Shown here: piece by piece, positions 1 to 12,399 of the stretch
Layout of the letters: every line of letters starts with the position of its first letter
Numbering within the stretch: the first letter of the stretch is position 1
Source: Aristolochia californica
Taxonomy: Eukaryota > Streptophyta > Magnoliopsida > Piperales > Aristolochiaceae
Direction: 5' to 3'
Length of the DNA: 64,000 nt
Assembly: GCA_029961685.1 (NCBI GenBank)
Contig: JARWKL010000002.1
Coordinates: 22,846,908-22,910,907, forward strand
The notes under the pieces: model-generated
Seen by the model: the letters and a program-made list of their open reading frames with translations, nothing else
The model's database searches: none
What the model was told of the DNA's origin: nothing
Program-made: the position numbers and the translations under genes

Positions 1-714
1 CAAAATGAAAATTTAGAAGTTCATGTGAGCAAAAAAAATTGAAAACTATAAAAAATGTAAGTGAAGAAAATTATTTCACGCAATGAAAATGAACTCCAAA
101 GTTTTGTTATCCATGTTTGGGAAATTCCACTAGTACAACCTCCTAATAATAGCTTGGTGGGATTTTATAGGAAAGAGACTTCAAAATGATCCTATCATGT
201 TTTAAGTGTGGTGGATATGCATGCCAGAAACATGTTGAGGATGCAAGTGACCTAATGATCCAAAAGTTTAAAGGAGCAGAAAAAATAAAATTTTCAAGTT
301 AACGTGTGGGTTGGATATTTACCAGAGCCAAACAACCTACTTTTTGCCTATCGTTAAAAATCACAGATACTTTTTTGAATTATTTCTCTCAGTATTTGTG
401 AATTTCCATTTCAGATGTTCAAATTTTTTTTCTGATACAAACTTGAGTTTTCACTCTCCCATTTTTCTCGTAAACAAAAAAGATATGAGGCAAATAGATC
501 GCAACAAAATGATAATTTTGGAGATCATGTGTGCAAAAAATTTTGAAAACTAAAATAAATGTAACTGAAGAAAATTATTTCACGCACTAAAAATGAATTC
601 CAAAGTTTTTTTATCGATGTTTGGAAAATTCCACTTGTACAATCCCCTAATAATAGCTTTGTGGGATTTTATAGGAAATAGACTTCTAACTGATACTAAC
701 ATGTTTTACGCGTG

Positions 715-1218
715 GTGGATATGCATGCCACAAACATGTTGAGCATGCAAGTGATGTAATGATCCAAAAATTTCAAGGAGTAGAAAAAATTAAATTCTCA
801 TGTTAACGTGTGGTTGACTATTTTACCAGAGCCAAACAACCCACTTTTTGCCTATCCTTAAAAATCACAGATACTTTTTAGAATTATCTCTCTCAGAATT
901 TGTGAATTTCCATTTTGGATCTTAAAATTTTCCATCAGATTCAAACTTGAGTTTTCAATCTCCCATTTTTCTCGCAAACAAAAAAGAAATAAAGCAAAAT
1001 AGATCGCAACAAAATAAAAATTTTCGAGTTCATATGTGCAAAAAAATTTGAAAACTATAATAAATTTAAGTGAAGAAAATTATTTCAAGCACTAAAAATG
1101 AACTCCAATGTTTTGTTATGCATGTTTGGAAAATTCCACTAGTACACCCCCTAATAATAGCTTGGTAGGATATTATAGGAAAGAGACTTCTAACTGATCC
1201 TAACATGTTTTAAGTGTG
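715..1218 (+). repeat. Representative A monomer (504 bp)
   Basis: This interval shows the A-state layout at full length: ccacaaacatgttgag after the box, a one-base-longer gactattttaccag segment, a gcaaaatagatcgc segment with the extra A, atatgtgcaaaa, and cccctaataatagcttgg with the extra taa. The order of motifs is identical to the B monomer, so A and B are subfamilies of one satellite and not unrelated repeats. Confidence 0.8.
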
Positions 1219-1449
1219 GTGGATATGCATGCCACGAACATGTTGAGGATGGAAGTGACCTTATCATCCAAAATTTGAAGGAGTAGAAAAAATTAAATTC
1301 TCAAGTGAACTTGTGGTTGGATATTTTACCTGAGCTAAACAACCCACTTTTGCCCTATCCTTAAAAATCACAAATACTTTTTTGAATTATCTCTCTCAGC
1401 ATTTGTGCATTTCTATTTTGGATGTTCAAATTTTTTTTTCAGATCTAAA

Positions 1450-3045
1450 CTTGAGTTTTCACTCTCCCTTTTTTTTCATAAACAAAAAATATATAAGGCA
1501 AAATAGGTTGCAACAAAATGAAAATTTTAGAGTTCATGTGTACATAAAAATTTGAAAACTATAATAAATGTAAGTGAAGAAAATTATTTCACGCAATAAA
1601 ATTGATCTCCAAAGTTTTGTTATCCATGTTTGGGAAATTCCACTACTACAACCCCCTAATAATAGCTTGGTGGGATTTTATAGGAAAGAGACTTCTAACT
1701 AATCCAAACATGTTTTAAGTGTGGAGGATAAGCTTGCCACAAACATGTTGAGGATGCAAGTGACCTAATGATCCAATAATTTGAAGGTGTAGAAAAAATT
1801 AAATACTCAAGTTAACATGTGGTTGGATGTTTCTGCAAAACCAAACAACCGACTTTTTGCCTATCCTTAAAAATCACAGATACCATTTGGAATTTCTTTC
1901 TCTGCATTTGTCCAATTCCATTTTGGATGTTCAAATTTTTTTTCAGATCCAAACTTGAGTTTTCACTCTCCCATTTTTCTCATAAACAAAAAAGATATAA
2001 GGAAAAATAGATCACAACAAAAAGAAAATTTCAGAGTTCAGGTGTGAAAAAAATTTTGAAAACTATAATAAATGTAAGTGAAGAAAACTATTTCAGGCAC
2101 TAAAAATGAACTCCAAAGTTTTGTGATCCATGTTTGGGAAATTCCTCTAGTACAAACCCTTAATAATAGCTTGGTGGGATTTTATAGGACAAAGACTTCT
2201 AACTGATCCTAACATGTGTTATGAATGGTGGATATGCAAGCCACAAACATGTTGAGGATGCAAGTGACCTAATGATACAAAAAATTCAAGGAGTAGAAAA
2301 AATTAAATTCTCAAGTTAACGTGTGGATGGATATTTCACCAGAGCCAAACAACCCACTTTTTGCCTATCCTTAAAAATCAAAGATACTTTTTTGGAATTA
2401 TCTCTCTCAGCATTTGTGCATTTCCATTTTGGATGTTCAATTTTTTTTTTCAGATTTAAACTTGAGTTTTCACTCTCCCATTTTTCACATAAACAAAAAA
2501 GATATAAGGCAAAATAGGTCGCAACAAAACGAAAATTTTAGAGTTCAAGTGTGCAAAAAAATTTGAAAAGTATAATAAATGTAAGAGAAGAAAATTATTT
2601 CACGCACTAAAAATGAACTCCAAAGTTTTGTTATCCATGCTTGGAAATTTCCACTAGTACAACCCCCTAATAATAGCTTTGTGGGATTTTTTAGGAAAGA
2701 GACTTCTAACTGATCCTAACATGTTTTAAGTGTGGTGGATATGCATGCCACAAAAATGTTAAGGATGCAAGTGACCTAGTGATCCAAAAATTTCGAGTAG
2801 AAAAAATTAAATTCTCAAGTTAACGTGTGGTTGGATATTTCGCCAGAGCCAAACAACCCACTTTTTGACTATCCTAAAAAATCACAGATACTTTTTGGAA
2901 TTATCTCTCTCAGCATTTGTGCATTCCCATTTTGGCTGTTCAAATTTTCTTTGCGATTCAAACTTGAGTTTTCGATCTCCCATTTTTCTCATAAACAAAA
3001 AAGATATAAAGCAAAATAGATCGCAACAAATTAAAAATTTTAGAG
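1450..3045 (+). repeat. Five-monomer-offset duplication, copy 1
   Basis: About three monomers share private variants with 3,965-5,555 at an offset of ~2,513 bp. Examples are tggaatttctttctctgc at ~1.89 kb, gtgatccatgtttgggaaat with cctctagtacaaac at ~2.13 kb, gatatgcaagccacaaac at ~2.23 kb, atccatgcttggaaa at ~2.63 kb, ccacaaaaatgttaagg at ~2.75 kb, tttttgactatcc at ~2.86 kb and gttttcgatctcccattttt at ~2.97 kb. These variants are rare elsewhere in the array, so the blocks are duplicates and not independent monomers. Confidence 0.82.
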
Positions 3046-3964
3046 GTCAAGTGTGCAAAAAAAATTGAAAACTATAATAAAAGTAAGTCACGAAAATTAT
3101 TTCACCCTCCAAAAATGAACTCCAAAGTTTGTTATCCATGTTTGGGAAATTCCACTAGTACAATTCCCTAATAATAGCTTGGTGGAATTTTAAGGGAAAG
3201 AGACTTCAAACTGATCCTAACTTGTTTTAAGTGTGGTGGATATGCATGCCACGAACATGTTGAGGATCAAAGTGACCTAATGATCACAAAATTTCGAGTA
3301 GAAAAAATTAAATTATCAAGAAAACGTGTGGTTGGATATTTTACCAGAGCCAAACAACCCACATTTTACCTATCCTTAAAAATCACAGATACTTTTTTGA
3401 ATTATCTCTCTCAGCATTTGTCCATTTCCATTTTGGATGTTCAAATTTTCTTTGAGATCCTAACTTGAGTTTTCAATCTCCCATTTTTCTCGTAAACAAA
3501 AAAGAAATAAGGCAAAATAGATCGCAACAAAATGAAAATTTTAGAGTTCATGTGTGCAAAAAAATTTGAAAACTAATAAATGTAAGTGACGAAAATTGTT
3601 TCACGCACCAAAAATGAACTCCAAAGTTTTTTTATCCATGTTTGGGAAATTCAACACTTACAACCACCTAATAGCTTGGTGGAATTTTATAGGAAATAGA
3701 CTTCTAACTGATCCTAACATGTTTTAAGTATGGTGGATATGCATGCAAGAAATATGTTGAGAATGCAAGTGACCTAATGATCCAAAAATTTCAAGGAGTA
3801 GAAAAAATTAAATTCTCAAGTTAACGTGTGGTTGGATATTTCACCAGATCCAAACAACCCACTTTTTGCCTATCCTTAAAATTCATAGATACTTTTTTGA
3901 ATTATCTCTCTCAGAATTTGTACATTTCCATTTTCATGTTAAATTTTTTTTTTCAGATCCAAAC

Positions 3965-5555
3965 TTGAGTTTTCACTCTCCCTTTCTCTCGTTAACAAAA
4001 AACATATAAGGCAAAATAGGTCGCAACAAAATGAAAATTTTTGAGTACATGTGTGCAAAAAAATTTGAAAACTATAATAAATGTAAGTGAAGAAAATTAT
4101 TTCACACTCTAAAAATGAACTCCAAAATTTTGTTATCCATGTTTGAGAAATTCCACTAGTACAACCCCCTAATAATAGCTTGGTGGGAATTTATAGGAAA
4201 GAGACTTCTAACCGATCCTAACATTTTTTAAGTGTGGTGGATATGCATGCCACAAACATGTTGAGGATGCGAGTGACCTAATGATCCAAAAAGTTCAAGG
4301 AGTAGAAAAAATTAAATTCTCAAGTTAACGTGTGGTTGGATGTTTCACCAGAGCCAAACAACCCACTTTTTTCCTATCCTTAAAAATCACAGATACTTTT
4401 TGGAATTTCTTTCTCTGCATTTGTCCACTTCCATTTTGGATGTTCAAATTTTTTTCCAGATCCAAACTTGAGTTTTCAATCGCCCATTTCTCTCAAAAAC
4501 AAAAAAGATATAAGGCAAAATAGATTGCAACAAAATGAAAATTTTAGAGTTCAGGTGTGAAAAAAAATTTGAATACTGTAATAAATGTAAGTGAAAAAAA
4601 TTATTTCACACTCTAAAAATGAACTCCAAAGTTTTGTGATCCATGTTCGGGAAATTCCTCTAGTACAAACCCCTAAAAATAGCTTGGTGGGATTTTATAG
4701 GAAAGAGACTTCTACCTGATACTAACATGCGTTATGTGTGGGGGATATGCAAGCCACAAACATGTTGAGGATGCAAGTGACCTAATGATCCAAAAATTTC
4801 AGGGAGTAGAAAAAATTAAATTCTCAAGTTAACGTGTGGTTGGATATTTCACCGAAGCCAAACAACCCACTTTTTGCCTATCCTTAAAAATCACAGATAC
4901 TTTTTAGAATTATCTCTCTCAGCATTTATGCATTTCCATTTGGGATGTTCAAATTTTTTTTTCAGATCCAAACTTGAGTTTTCACTCTCCCTTTTTTCTC
5001 GTAAACAAAAAAGATATAAGGCAAAATAGGTCGCAACAAAATGAAAATTTTAGAGTTCATGTCTGCAAAAAAATTTGAAAACTATAATAAATGTAAGTGA
5101 AGAAAATTATTTCACGCACTAAAAATGAACTCCAAAGTTTTGTTATCCATGCTTGGAAAATTCCACTAGTACAACCCCCTAATAATAGCTTTGTGGGATT
5201 TTATAGAAAAGAGACTTCTAACTGATCCTAACATTTTTTAAGTGTGGTGGATATGCATGCCACAAAAATGTTAAGGATACAAGTGACCTAATGATCCAAA
5301 AATTTCAAGGAGTAGAAAAAATTAAATTCTCAAGTTAACTTGTGGTTGGATATTTCACCTGAGCCAAACAACCCACTATTTGACTATCTTTAAAAATCAC
5401 AGATACTTTTTGGAATTATCTCTCTCAGCATTTGTGCATTTCCATTTTGGATGTTCAAATTTTCTTTTCGATCCAAACTTGAGTTTTCGATCTCCCATTT
5501 TTCTCTTAAAAAAAATGATATAGAGCAAAATCGATCGCAACAAATTGAAAATTTG
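3965..5555 (+). repeat. Five-monomer-offset duplication, copy 2
   Basis: This block repeats the private variants of 1,450-3,045 in the same order: tggaatttctttctctgc (~4.40 kb), gtgatccatgttcgggaaat with cctctagtacaaac (~4.64 kb), gatatgcaagccacaaac (~4.74 kb), atccatgcttggaaa (~5.15 kb), ccacaaaaatgttaagg (~5.26 kb), atttgactatc (~5.38 kb) and gttttcgatctcccattttt (~5.48 kb). At the right end (~5,555) a ~16 bp deletion in this copy only joins gaaaattt to gcaaaaaa. The landmark interval there is 487 bp. Confidence 0.8.
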
Positions 5556-5579
5556 CAAAAAATTTTGAAAAATATAATA

Positions 5580-8100
5580 AATGTAAGTGACAAAAATTAT
5601 TTCACGCACCAAAAATGAACTCCAAACTTATTTTATCCATGTTTGGGAAATTCAACTTGTACAACCACCTAATAGCATGGTGGAATTTTATAGGAAAGAG
5701 ACTACTAACTGATCCTAACATGTTTTAAGTGTGGTGGATATGCATGCCAGAAACTTGTTGAGGATGCAAGTGACCTAATGATCCAAAAATTTCGTGGAGA
5801 AGAAAAAATTAAATTCACAAGTTAACGTGTGGTTGGATATTTCACCAGAGCCAAACAACCCACTTTTTTCCTATCCTTAAAAATCACAGATATTTTTTGG
5901 AATTATCTCTCTCAGCATTTGTGCATTCCCATCTTGGATGTTCAAATTTGTTTTTCAGATCCAAACTTGAGTTTTCACTCTCCCATTTTTCTTGTAAACA
6001 AAAATGATATAAGGCAAAAAAGGTCGCAACAAAATGAAAATTTTAAAGTTCATGTGTGCAAAAAAAATTGAAAACTATAATAAACGTAAGTCACAAAAAT
6101 TATTTCACGCACCAAAAATGAATTCCAAAGTTTTTTATTCATGTTTGGGAAATTCCACTAGTACAATCCCCTAATAATAGCTTGGTGGAATTTTATAGGA
6201 AAGAGACTTCAAACTGATCCTAACATGTTTTAAGTGTGGTGGATATGCATGCCATAAACATGTTGAGGATCCAAGTGACCTATTGATCCAAAAATTTCGA
6301 GTAGAAAAAATTTAATTCTCAAGTTAACGTGTGGTGGGATATTTTACCAGAGCCAAACAACCCACCTTTTGCCTATCCTTAGAAATCACATATACATTTT
6401 GGAATTATCTCTCTCAGCATTTGTACATTTCCATTTTGGATGTTCAAATTTTCTTTGAGATCTAAACTTGAGTTTTCAATCTCCAATTTTTCTCGTAAAC
6501 AAAAAAGAAATAAGAAAAAATAGATCGCAACAAAATGAAAATTTTAGAGTTCTCATGTGCAAAAAAATTTGAAAACTATTATAAATGTAAGTAGCGAAAA
6601 TTATTTCACGCACCAAAAATGAACTCCAAATTTTTTTTATCCATGTTTGGGAAATTCAACTTGTACAACCACCTAATAGCTTGGTGGAATTTTATAGCAA
6701 AGAGAATTCTAACTGATCCTAACATGTTTTAAGTGTGGTGGATATGCATGCCAGAATATTGTTGAGGATGCAAGTGACCTAATGATCCAAAAATTTCGAG
6801 GAGAGGAAAAAATTAAATTCTCAAGTTAAAGCGTGGTTGGATATTTCACCGGAGCCAAACAACCCACTTTTTGCCTATCCTTAAAAATCAGAGATATTTT
6901 TTGGAATTATCTCTATCTGTATTTGTGCATTCCCATCTTGGATGTTCATATTTTTTTTTTCAGATCCAAACTTGAGTTTTCTCACTCCCATTTTTCTTGT
7001 AAACAAAAAAGATATAAGGCAAAAAAGGTCGCAACAAAATGAAAATTTAAAAGTTCATGTGAGCAAAAAAAAATTGAAAACTATAAAAAATGTAAGTGAA
7101 GAAAATTATTTCACGCAATAAAAATGAACTCCTAAGTTTTGTTATCCATGTTTGGGAAATTCCACTAGTACAACCTCCTAATAATAGCTTGGTGGGATTT
7201 TATAGGAAAGAGACTTCAAAATGATCCTAACAAGTTTTAAGTGTGGTGGATATGCATGCCACAAACATGTTGAGGATGCAAGTGACCTAATGATCCAAAA
7301 AATTCGAGTAGAATAAATTAAATTCTCAAGTTAAAGTGTGGTTGGATATTTCACCAGTGCCAACCAACCCGCTTTTTGCCTATCCTTAAAAATCACAGTT
7401 ACTTTTTGGAACTATCTCTCTTAGCATTTGTGCATTTGCATTTTGGATGTTCAAATATTTTTTTCTGATCCAAACTTGAGTTTTCAATTTACCATTTTTC
7501 TCGTAAACAAAAAAGATATAAAGCAAAATTGATCGCAACAAAATGAAAATTTTAGAGTTCATGTGTGCAAAAAAATTTGAAAACTATAATAAATATTAGT
7601 GAAAAATTTTATTTCACACACTAAAAATGAACTCCAAAATTTGTTATCCATGTTTGGGAAATTCCACTAGTACAATCCCCTAATAATAGCTTGGTGGGAT
7701 TTTATAGGAAAGAGACATCTAACTGATCCTAACTTATTTTAAGTGTGGTGGATATGCATGCCACAAACATGTTGAGGAAGCAAGTGACCTAATGATCCAA
7801 AAATTTCGAGTAGAAAAAATTAAATTCTAAAGTTAACGTGTTGTTGGATATTTTACTACAGCCAAACAACCCCATTTTTGCCTATCATTAAAAATCACAG
7901 ATACTTTTTGGAATTATCTCTCTCAGCATTTGTGCATTTCCATTTTGGATGTTTAAATATTTTATAGATCCAAACTTGAGTTTTCACTCTCCCATTTTTC
8001 TTGTAAACAAATAAGATATAAGGCAAACAGATCGCAACAAAATGAAAATTTTAGAGTTCATGTGTGCAAAAAAATTTGAAAACTATAATAAATGTAGGTG
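5580..8100 (+). repeat. Long-range block duplication, copy 1
   Basis: This block shares rare variants with 12,400-15,415. At an offset of 6,820 bp: gagactactaactgatcc (5,697), cagaaacttgttgagg (~5,750), gcattcccatcttggatg (~5,925), aaacgtaagtcacaaaaatt (~6,083), gtgtggtgggatattttac (~6,330), ttttctttgagatc (~6,448), and gatgttcatatttttt (~6,940). From ~7,330 the offset becomes 7,320 (caccagtgcc, gcatttgcattttgg, aaatattagtg), and ggcaaacagatcgc follows at ~8,020. The 500 bp step in offset shows one extra monomer in copy 2. Confidence 0.85.
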
Positions 8101-9830
8101 ACGAAAATTATTTCATGCACTCAATATGAACTCCAAAGTTTTGTTATCCATGTTTGGGAAATTCCACTAGTACAACCCCCAAATAATAGCTTGGTAGGAT
8201 TTTATAGGAAAGAGACTTCTAACTGATCCTATCATGTTTTAAGTGTGGTGGATATGCATGCCAAAAATATGTTGATGATGCCAGTGACCTAATGATCAAA
8301 AAATTTCGAGTAGAAAAAATTAAATTCTCAAGTTAACGTGTGGTTGGATATTTCACTAGAGCTAAACAACCCACTTTTTGCCTATCCTTAAAAATGACAG
8401 ATAATTTTTGGAATTATCTCTCTCAGCATTTGTGCATGTTCAAATTTTTTTCAGATCCAAACTTTAGTTTTCACTCTCCCATTTTTCTCGTAAACAAAAA
8501 AGATATAAGGCAAAATAGCTCGCAACAAAATTAAAATTTTAGAGTTCATGTGTGCAAAAAAAATTAAAACTATAATAAATGTCTGCGAAGAAAGTTATTT
8601 CACGCACTAAAAATTAACTCGAAGGTTTCGATACAACCCCCTAATAATAGCTTCGTGGGATTTTATAGCAAAGATACTGCTAACTGATCCTAACATGTTT
8701 TAAGTGTGGTGGATATGCATGTCATAAACATGTTGAGGATGCAAGTGACCTAATGATCCAAAAATTTCAAGGAGTAGAAAAACTTAAATTCTCAAGTTAA
8801 CATGTGGTTGGATTTTATACCAGAGCCAAACAACCCACTTTTTGCCTATCCTTAAAAATCATAGATACTTTTTGGAATTATCTCTCTCGGCATTTGTGCA
8901 TTTGTATTTTGGATGATCAAATTTTTTTTCAGACCCAAACTTGAGTTTTCACTCTCCCTTTTGCTCGTAAACAAAAAAGATATAAGGAAAATAGATCGCA
9001 GCAAAAAGAAAATTTTAGAGTTCATGTGTGCAAAAAAATTTAAAAACTATAATAAATGTAAGTGAAGAAAATTATTTGACGCACTAAAGATGAACTCCAA
9101 TGTTTTGATACAACCCCCTAAAAATAGCTTCATGGAATTTTATAGGAAAGAGACTTCTAACTGATCCAAACATGTTTTAAGTGTGGTGGACATGCATGCC
9201 ACAAACATGTTGAGGATGCAAGTGACCTAATGATCCAAAAATTTCAAGGAGTAGAAAAAATTAAATTCTCAAGTTAACGTGTGGTGGGAAATTATACCAG
9301 AGCCAAACAACCCATTTTTTCCTATCCTTAAAAATCACAGGTACTTTTTGGAATTATCTCTCTCATCATTTGTGCATTTCCATTTTGGACGTCCAAAGTT
9401 TTTTTTCAGATCCAAATTTGAGTTTTCACTCTCCCTTTTTTCTCATAAACAAAAAAGCTATAAGGCAAATATATCGGAACAAAATGAAAATTTTAGAGTT
9501 CATGTGTGCAAAAAAAATTGAAAACTATAATAAATGTAAGTGAAGAAAATTATTTCACGTACTAGAAATGAACTCCAAAGTTTGTTATCCATGTTTGGGA
9601 AATTCCACTTGTACAACTCCCTAATAATAGCTTGGTGGGATTTTATAGGAAAGAGACTTCTAACTGATCCTAACATCTTTTAAGTGTGGTGGATATGCAT
9701 GCCACAAACATGTTGAGGATGCAATTGACCTAATGTTCCAAAAAGTTCAAGGAGTAGAAAAAATTAAATTCTCAAGTTAACGTGTCGGTTGGATATTTAC
9801 CAGAGCCAAACAACCCACTTTTTGCCTGTC
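7800..9830 (+). repeat. Four-monomer duplication, copy 1
   Basis: Shared variants with 10,247-12,195 include ctaaagttaacgtgttgttgg (ends ~7,847), ggcaaacagat (~8,020), aacccccaaataatagcttg (~8,174), the gttttgatacaacccc deletion form (8,626 and 9,103), tgtggttggattttatacc (~8,803), cactctcccttttgctcg, tcatcatttgtgc (~9,363), ccacttgtacaactccc (~9,605) and the gtgtnggttggatatttacc form (~9,783). The offset is 2,447 bp on the left and 2,366 bp on the right. The change is explained by a 13 bp deletion in this copy at ~8,437 and a ~95 bp deletion in the other copy at ~10,695. Confidence 0.85.
8249..9186 (+). repeat. Two monomers with the shared 27 bp deletion
   Basis: In both copies gttttg is joined to tacaacccc through a single a (8,626-8,640 and 9,103-9,117). 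This removes the ttatccatgtttgggaaatt segment and the following ccactag. The second monomer interval is 477 bp. The first is shorter (461 bp) because of an additional 13 bp deletion at ~8,437, where gcatttgtgcat runs directly into gttcaaa. Confidence 0.85.
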
Positions 9831-10689
9831 CTTAAAAATCACAGATACTTTTTGGAATTATCTCTCTTAGCATTTGTGCATTGCCATTTTGGATGTTCAA
9901 AATTTTTTTTCAGATCCAAACTTGAGTTTTCAATCTTCCATTTTTCTCGTAAACAAAAAAGATATAAAGAAGAATAGATCGCAACAAAATGAAAATTTTA
10001 GAGTTCATGTGTGCAAAAAAATTTGAAAACTATAATAAATGTTAGTGAAGAAAATTAGTTCACGCACTAAAAATGAACTCCAAAGTTTTGTTATCCATGT
10101 TTGTGTAATTCCACTAATACAACCCCCTAATAATAGCTTGGTGGGATTTTATAGGAAAGAGACATCTAACTGATCCTAACTAATTTTAAGTGTGGTGGAT
10201 ATGCATGCCACAAACATGTTGAGGAAGCAAGTGACCTAATGATCCAAAAATTTTGAGTAGAAAAATTTTAATTCTAAAGTTAACGTGTTGTTGGATATTT
10301 TACTAGAGCCAACCAACCCAATTTTTCCTTATCATTAAAAATCATAGATACTTTTTGGAATTATCTCTCTCAGCATTTGTGGATTTCCATTTTGGATGTT
10401 TAAATTTTTATCAGATCCAAACTTGAGTTTTCACTCTCCCATTTTTCTTGTAAACAAAAAAGATATAAGGCAAACAGATTGCAACAAAATGAAAATTTTA
10501 GAGTTCATGTGTGCAAAAAAATTTGAAAACTATAATAAATGTAAGTGACGAAAATTATTTCACGCACTAAATATGAACTCCAAAGTTTTGTTATCCGTGT
10601 TTGGGAAATTCCACTAGTACAACCCCCAAATAATAGCTTGGTAGGATTTTATAGGAAAGAGACTTCTAACTGATCCTAAAATGTTTTAA

Positions 10690-10702
10690 GTGTGGTTGGA
10701 AA
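10690..10702 (+). repeat. Deletion junction, ~95 bp lost between two gtgtggt boxes
   Basis: The box ttttaagtgtggtggat is fused to the downstream gtgtggttgga box, giving ttttaagtgtggttggaaat. The two parent sites share gtgtggt (7 bp), so exactly one copy of the short direct repeat remains. The corresponding intact stretch is at 8,244-8,345. Confidence 0.88.
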
Positions 10703-11552
10703 TTTCACCAAAGCCAAACAACCCACTTTTTACCTATCCTTAAAAATGACAGATACTTTTTGGAATTATCTCTCTCAGCATTTGTGCATTTGCATTTTGG
10801 ACATTGAAATTTTTTTCAGATCCAAACTTTAGTTTTCACTCTCCCATTTTTCTCGTAAACAAAAAAGATATAAGGCAAAATAGATCGCAACAAAATTAAA
10901 ATTTTAGAGTTCATGTGTGCAAAAAAAATTGAAAACTATATTAAATGTCTGTGAAGAAAATTATTTCACGCACTAAAAATGAACTCCAAAGTTTTGATAC
11001 AACCCCCTAATGATAGCTTCGTGGGATTTTAGAGGAAAGATACCTCTAACTGATCCTAACATGTTTTAAGTGTGGTGGATATGCCTGTCAGAAACATGCT
11101 GAGGATGCAAGTGACCTAATGATCCAAAAATTTCAAGGAGTAGAAAAAATTAAATTCTAAACTTAACATGTGGTTGGATTTTATACCTGAGCCAAACAAC
11201 CCACTTTTTACCTATCCTTAAAAATCATAGAATTTTTTTGGAATTATCTCTCTCAGCATTTGTGCATTTGTATTTTGGATGTTCAATTTTTTTTTCAGAT
11301 CCAAACTTGAGTTTTCACTCTCCCTTTTGCTCGTAAACAAAAAAGATATATGGAAAATAGATCGCAGCAAAAAGAAAATTTTAGAGTTCATGTGTGCAAA
11401 AAAATTTGAAAACTATAATAAATGTAAGTGAAGAAAATTATTTGACGCACTAAAACTGAACTCCAAAGTTTTGATACAACCCCCTAATAATAGCTTCGTG
11501 GGATTTTATAGGAAAGAGACTTCTAACTGTTCCAAACATGTTTTAAGTGTGG
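10696..11552 (+). repeat. Two further monomers with the 27 bp deletion
   Basis: The junctions gttttgatacaacccc lie at 10,991 and 11,468, again 477 bp apart. They are inherited with the 7,800-9,830 duplication. The first of the two also carries the ~95 bp deletion at its left end, so its landmark interval is only about 380 bp. Confidence 0.83.
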
Positions 11553-12399
11553 TGGATATGCATGCCAAAAATATGTTGAGGATGCAAGAGACCTAACTAT
11601 CCAAAAATTTCAAGGAGTAGAAAAAATTAAATTCTCAAGTTAACGTGTGGTTGGATATTATACCAGAGCCAAACTACCCACTTTTTGCCTATCCTTAAAA
11701 ATTACATATACTTTTTGGAATTATCTCTCTCATCATTTGTGCATTACCATTTTGGATGTCCAAAGTTTTTTTCAGATCCAAACTTGAGTTTTCACTCTCC
11801 CTTTTTTCTCGTAAACAAAAAAGCTATAAGGCAAATATAACGCAACAAAATGAAAATTTTAGAGTTCATGTGTGCAAAAAAAATAGAATACTATAATAAA
11901 TGTAAGTGAAGAAAATTATTTCACGCACTAAAATTGAACTCCAAAGTTTTGTTATCCATGTTTGGGAAATTCCACTTGTACAACTCCCTAATAAGAGCTT
12001 GGTGAGCTTTTATAGGAAAGAGACTTCTAACTGATCCTAAAATGTTTGAAGTGTGGTGGATATGCATGCCACAAACATGTTGAGGATGCAAATGCCTAAT
12101 GATCCTAAAAATTCGAGTAGAAAAAACTAAATTATCAAGTTAACGTGTAGGTTGGATATTTACCAGAGCCAAACAACCTACTTTTTGCCTATCCTTAAAA
12201 ATCACAGATACTTTTTGGAATTATCTCTCTCAGCATTTGTGCATTTCCATTTTGGAAGTTCGAATTTTCTTTGAGATCCAAACTTGAGATTTCAATCTCC
12301 CATTTTTCTCGTAAACTAAAAAGAAATAAGGCAAAATAGATCGCAACAAAATGAAAATTTTAGATTTCTTATGTGCAAAAAAATTTGAAAACTATAATA

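Larger units (their letters stand above)
10247..12195 (+). repeat. Four-monomer duplication, copy 2
   Basis: This is the second copy of 7,800-9,830, with the same ordered rare variants, including gttttgatacaacccc at 10,991 and 11,468 and ccacttgtacaactccc at ~11,972. After ~12,200 the sequence stops matching that block and becomes the ttttctttgagatc type, so a block boundary lies there. It is followed closely by the start of the 6,820 bp duplication. Confidence 0.83.
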
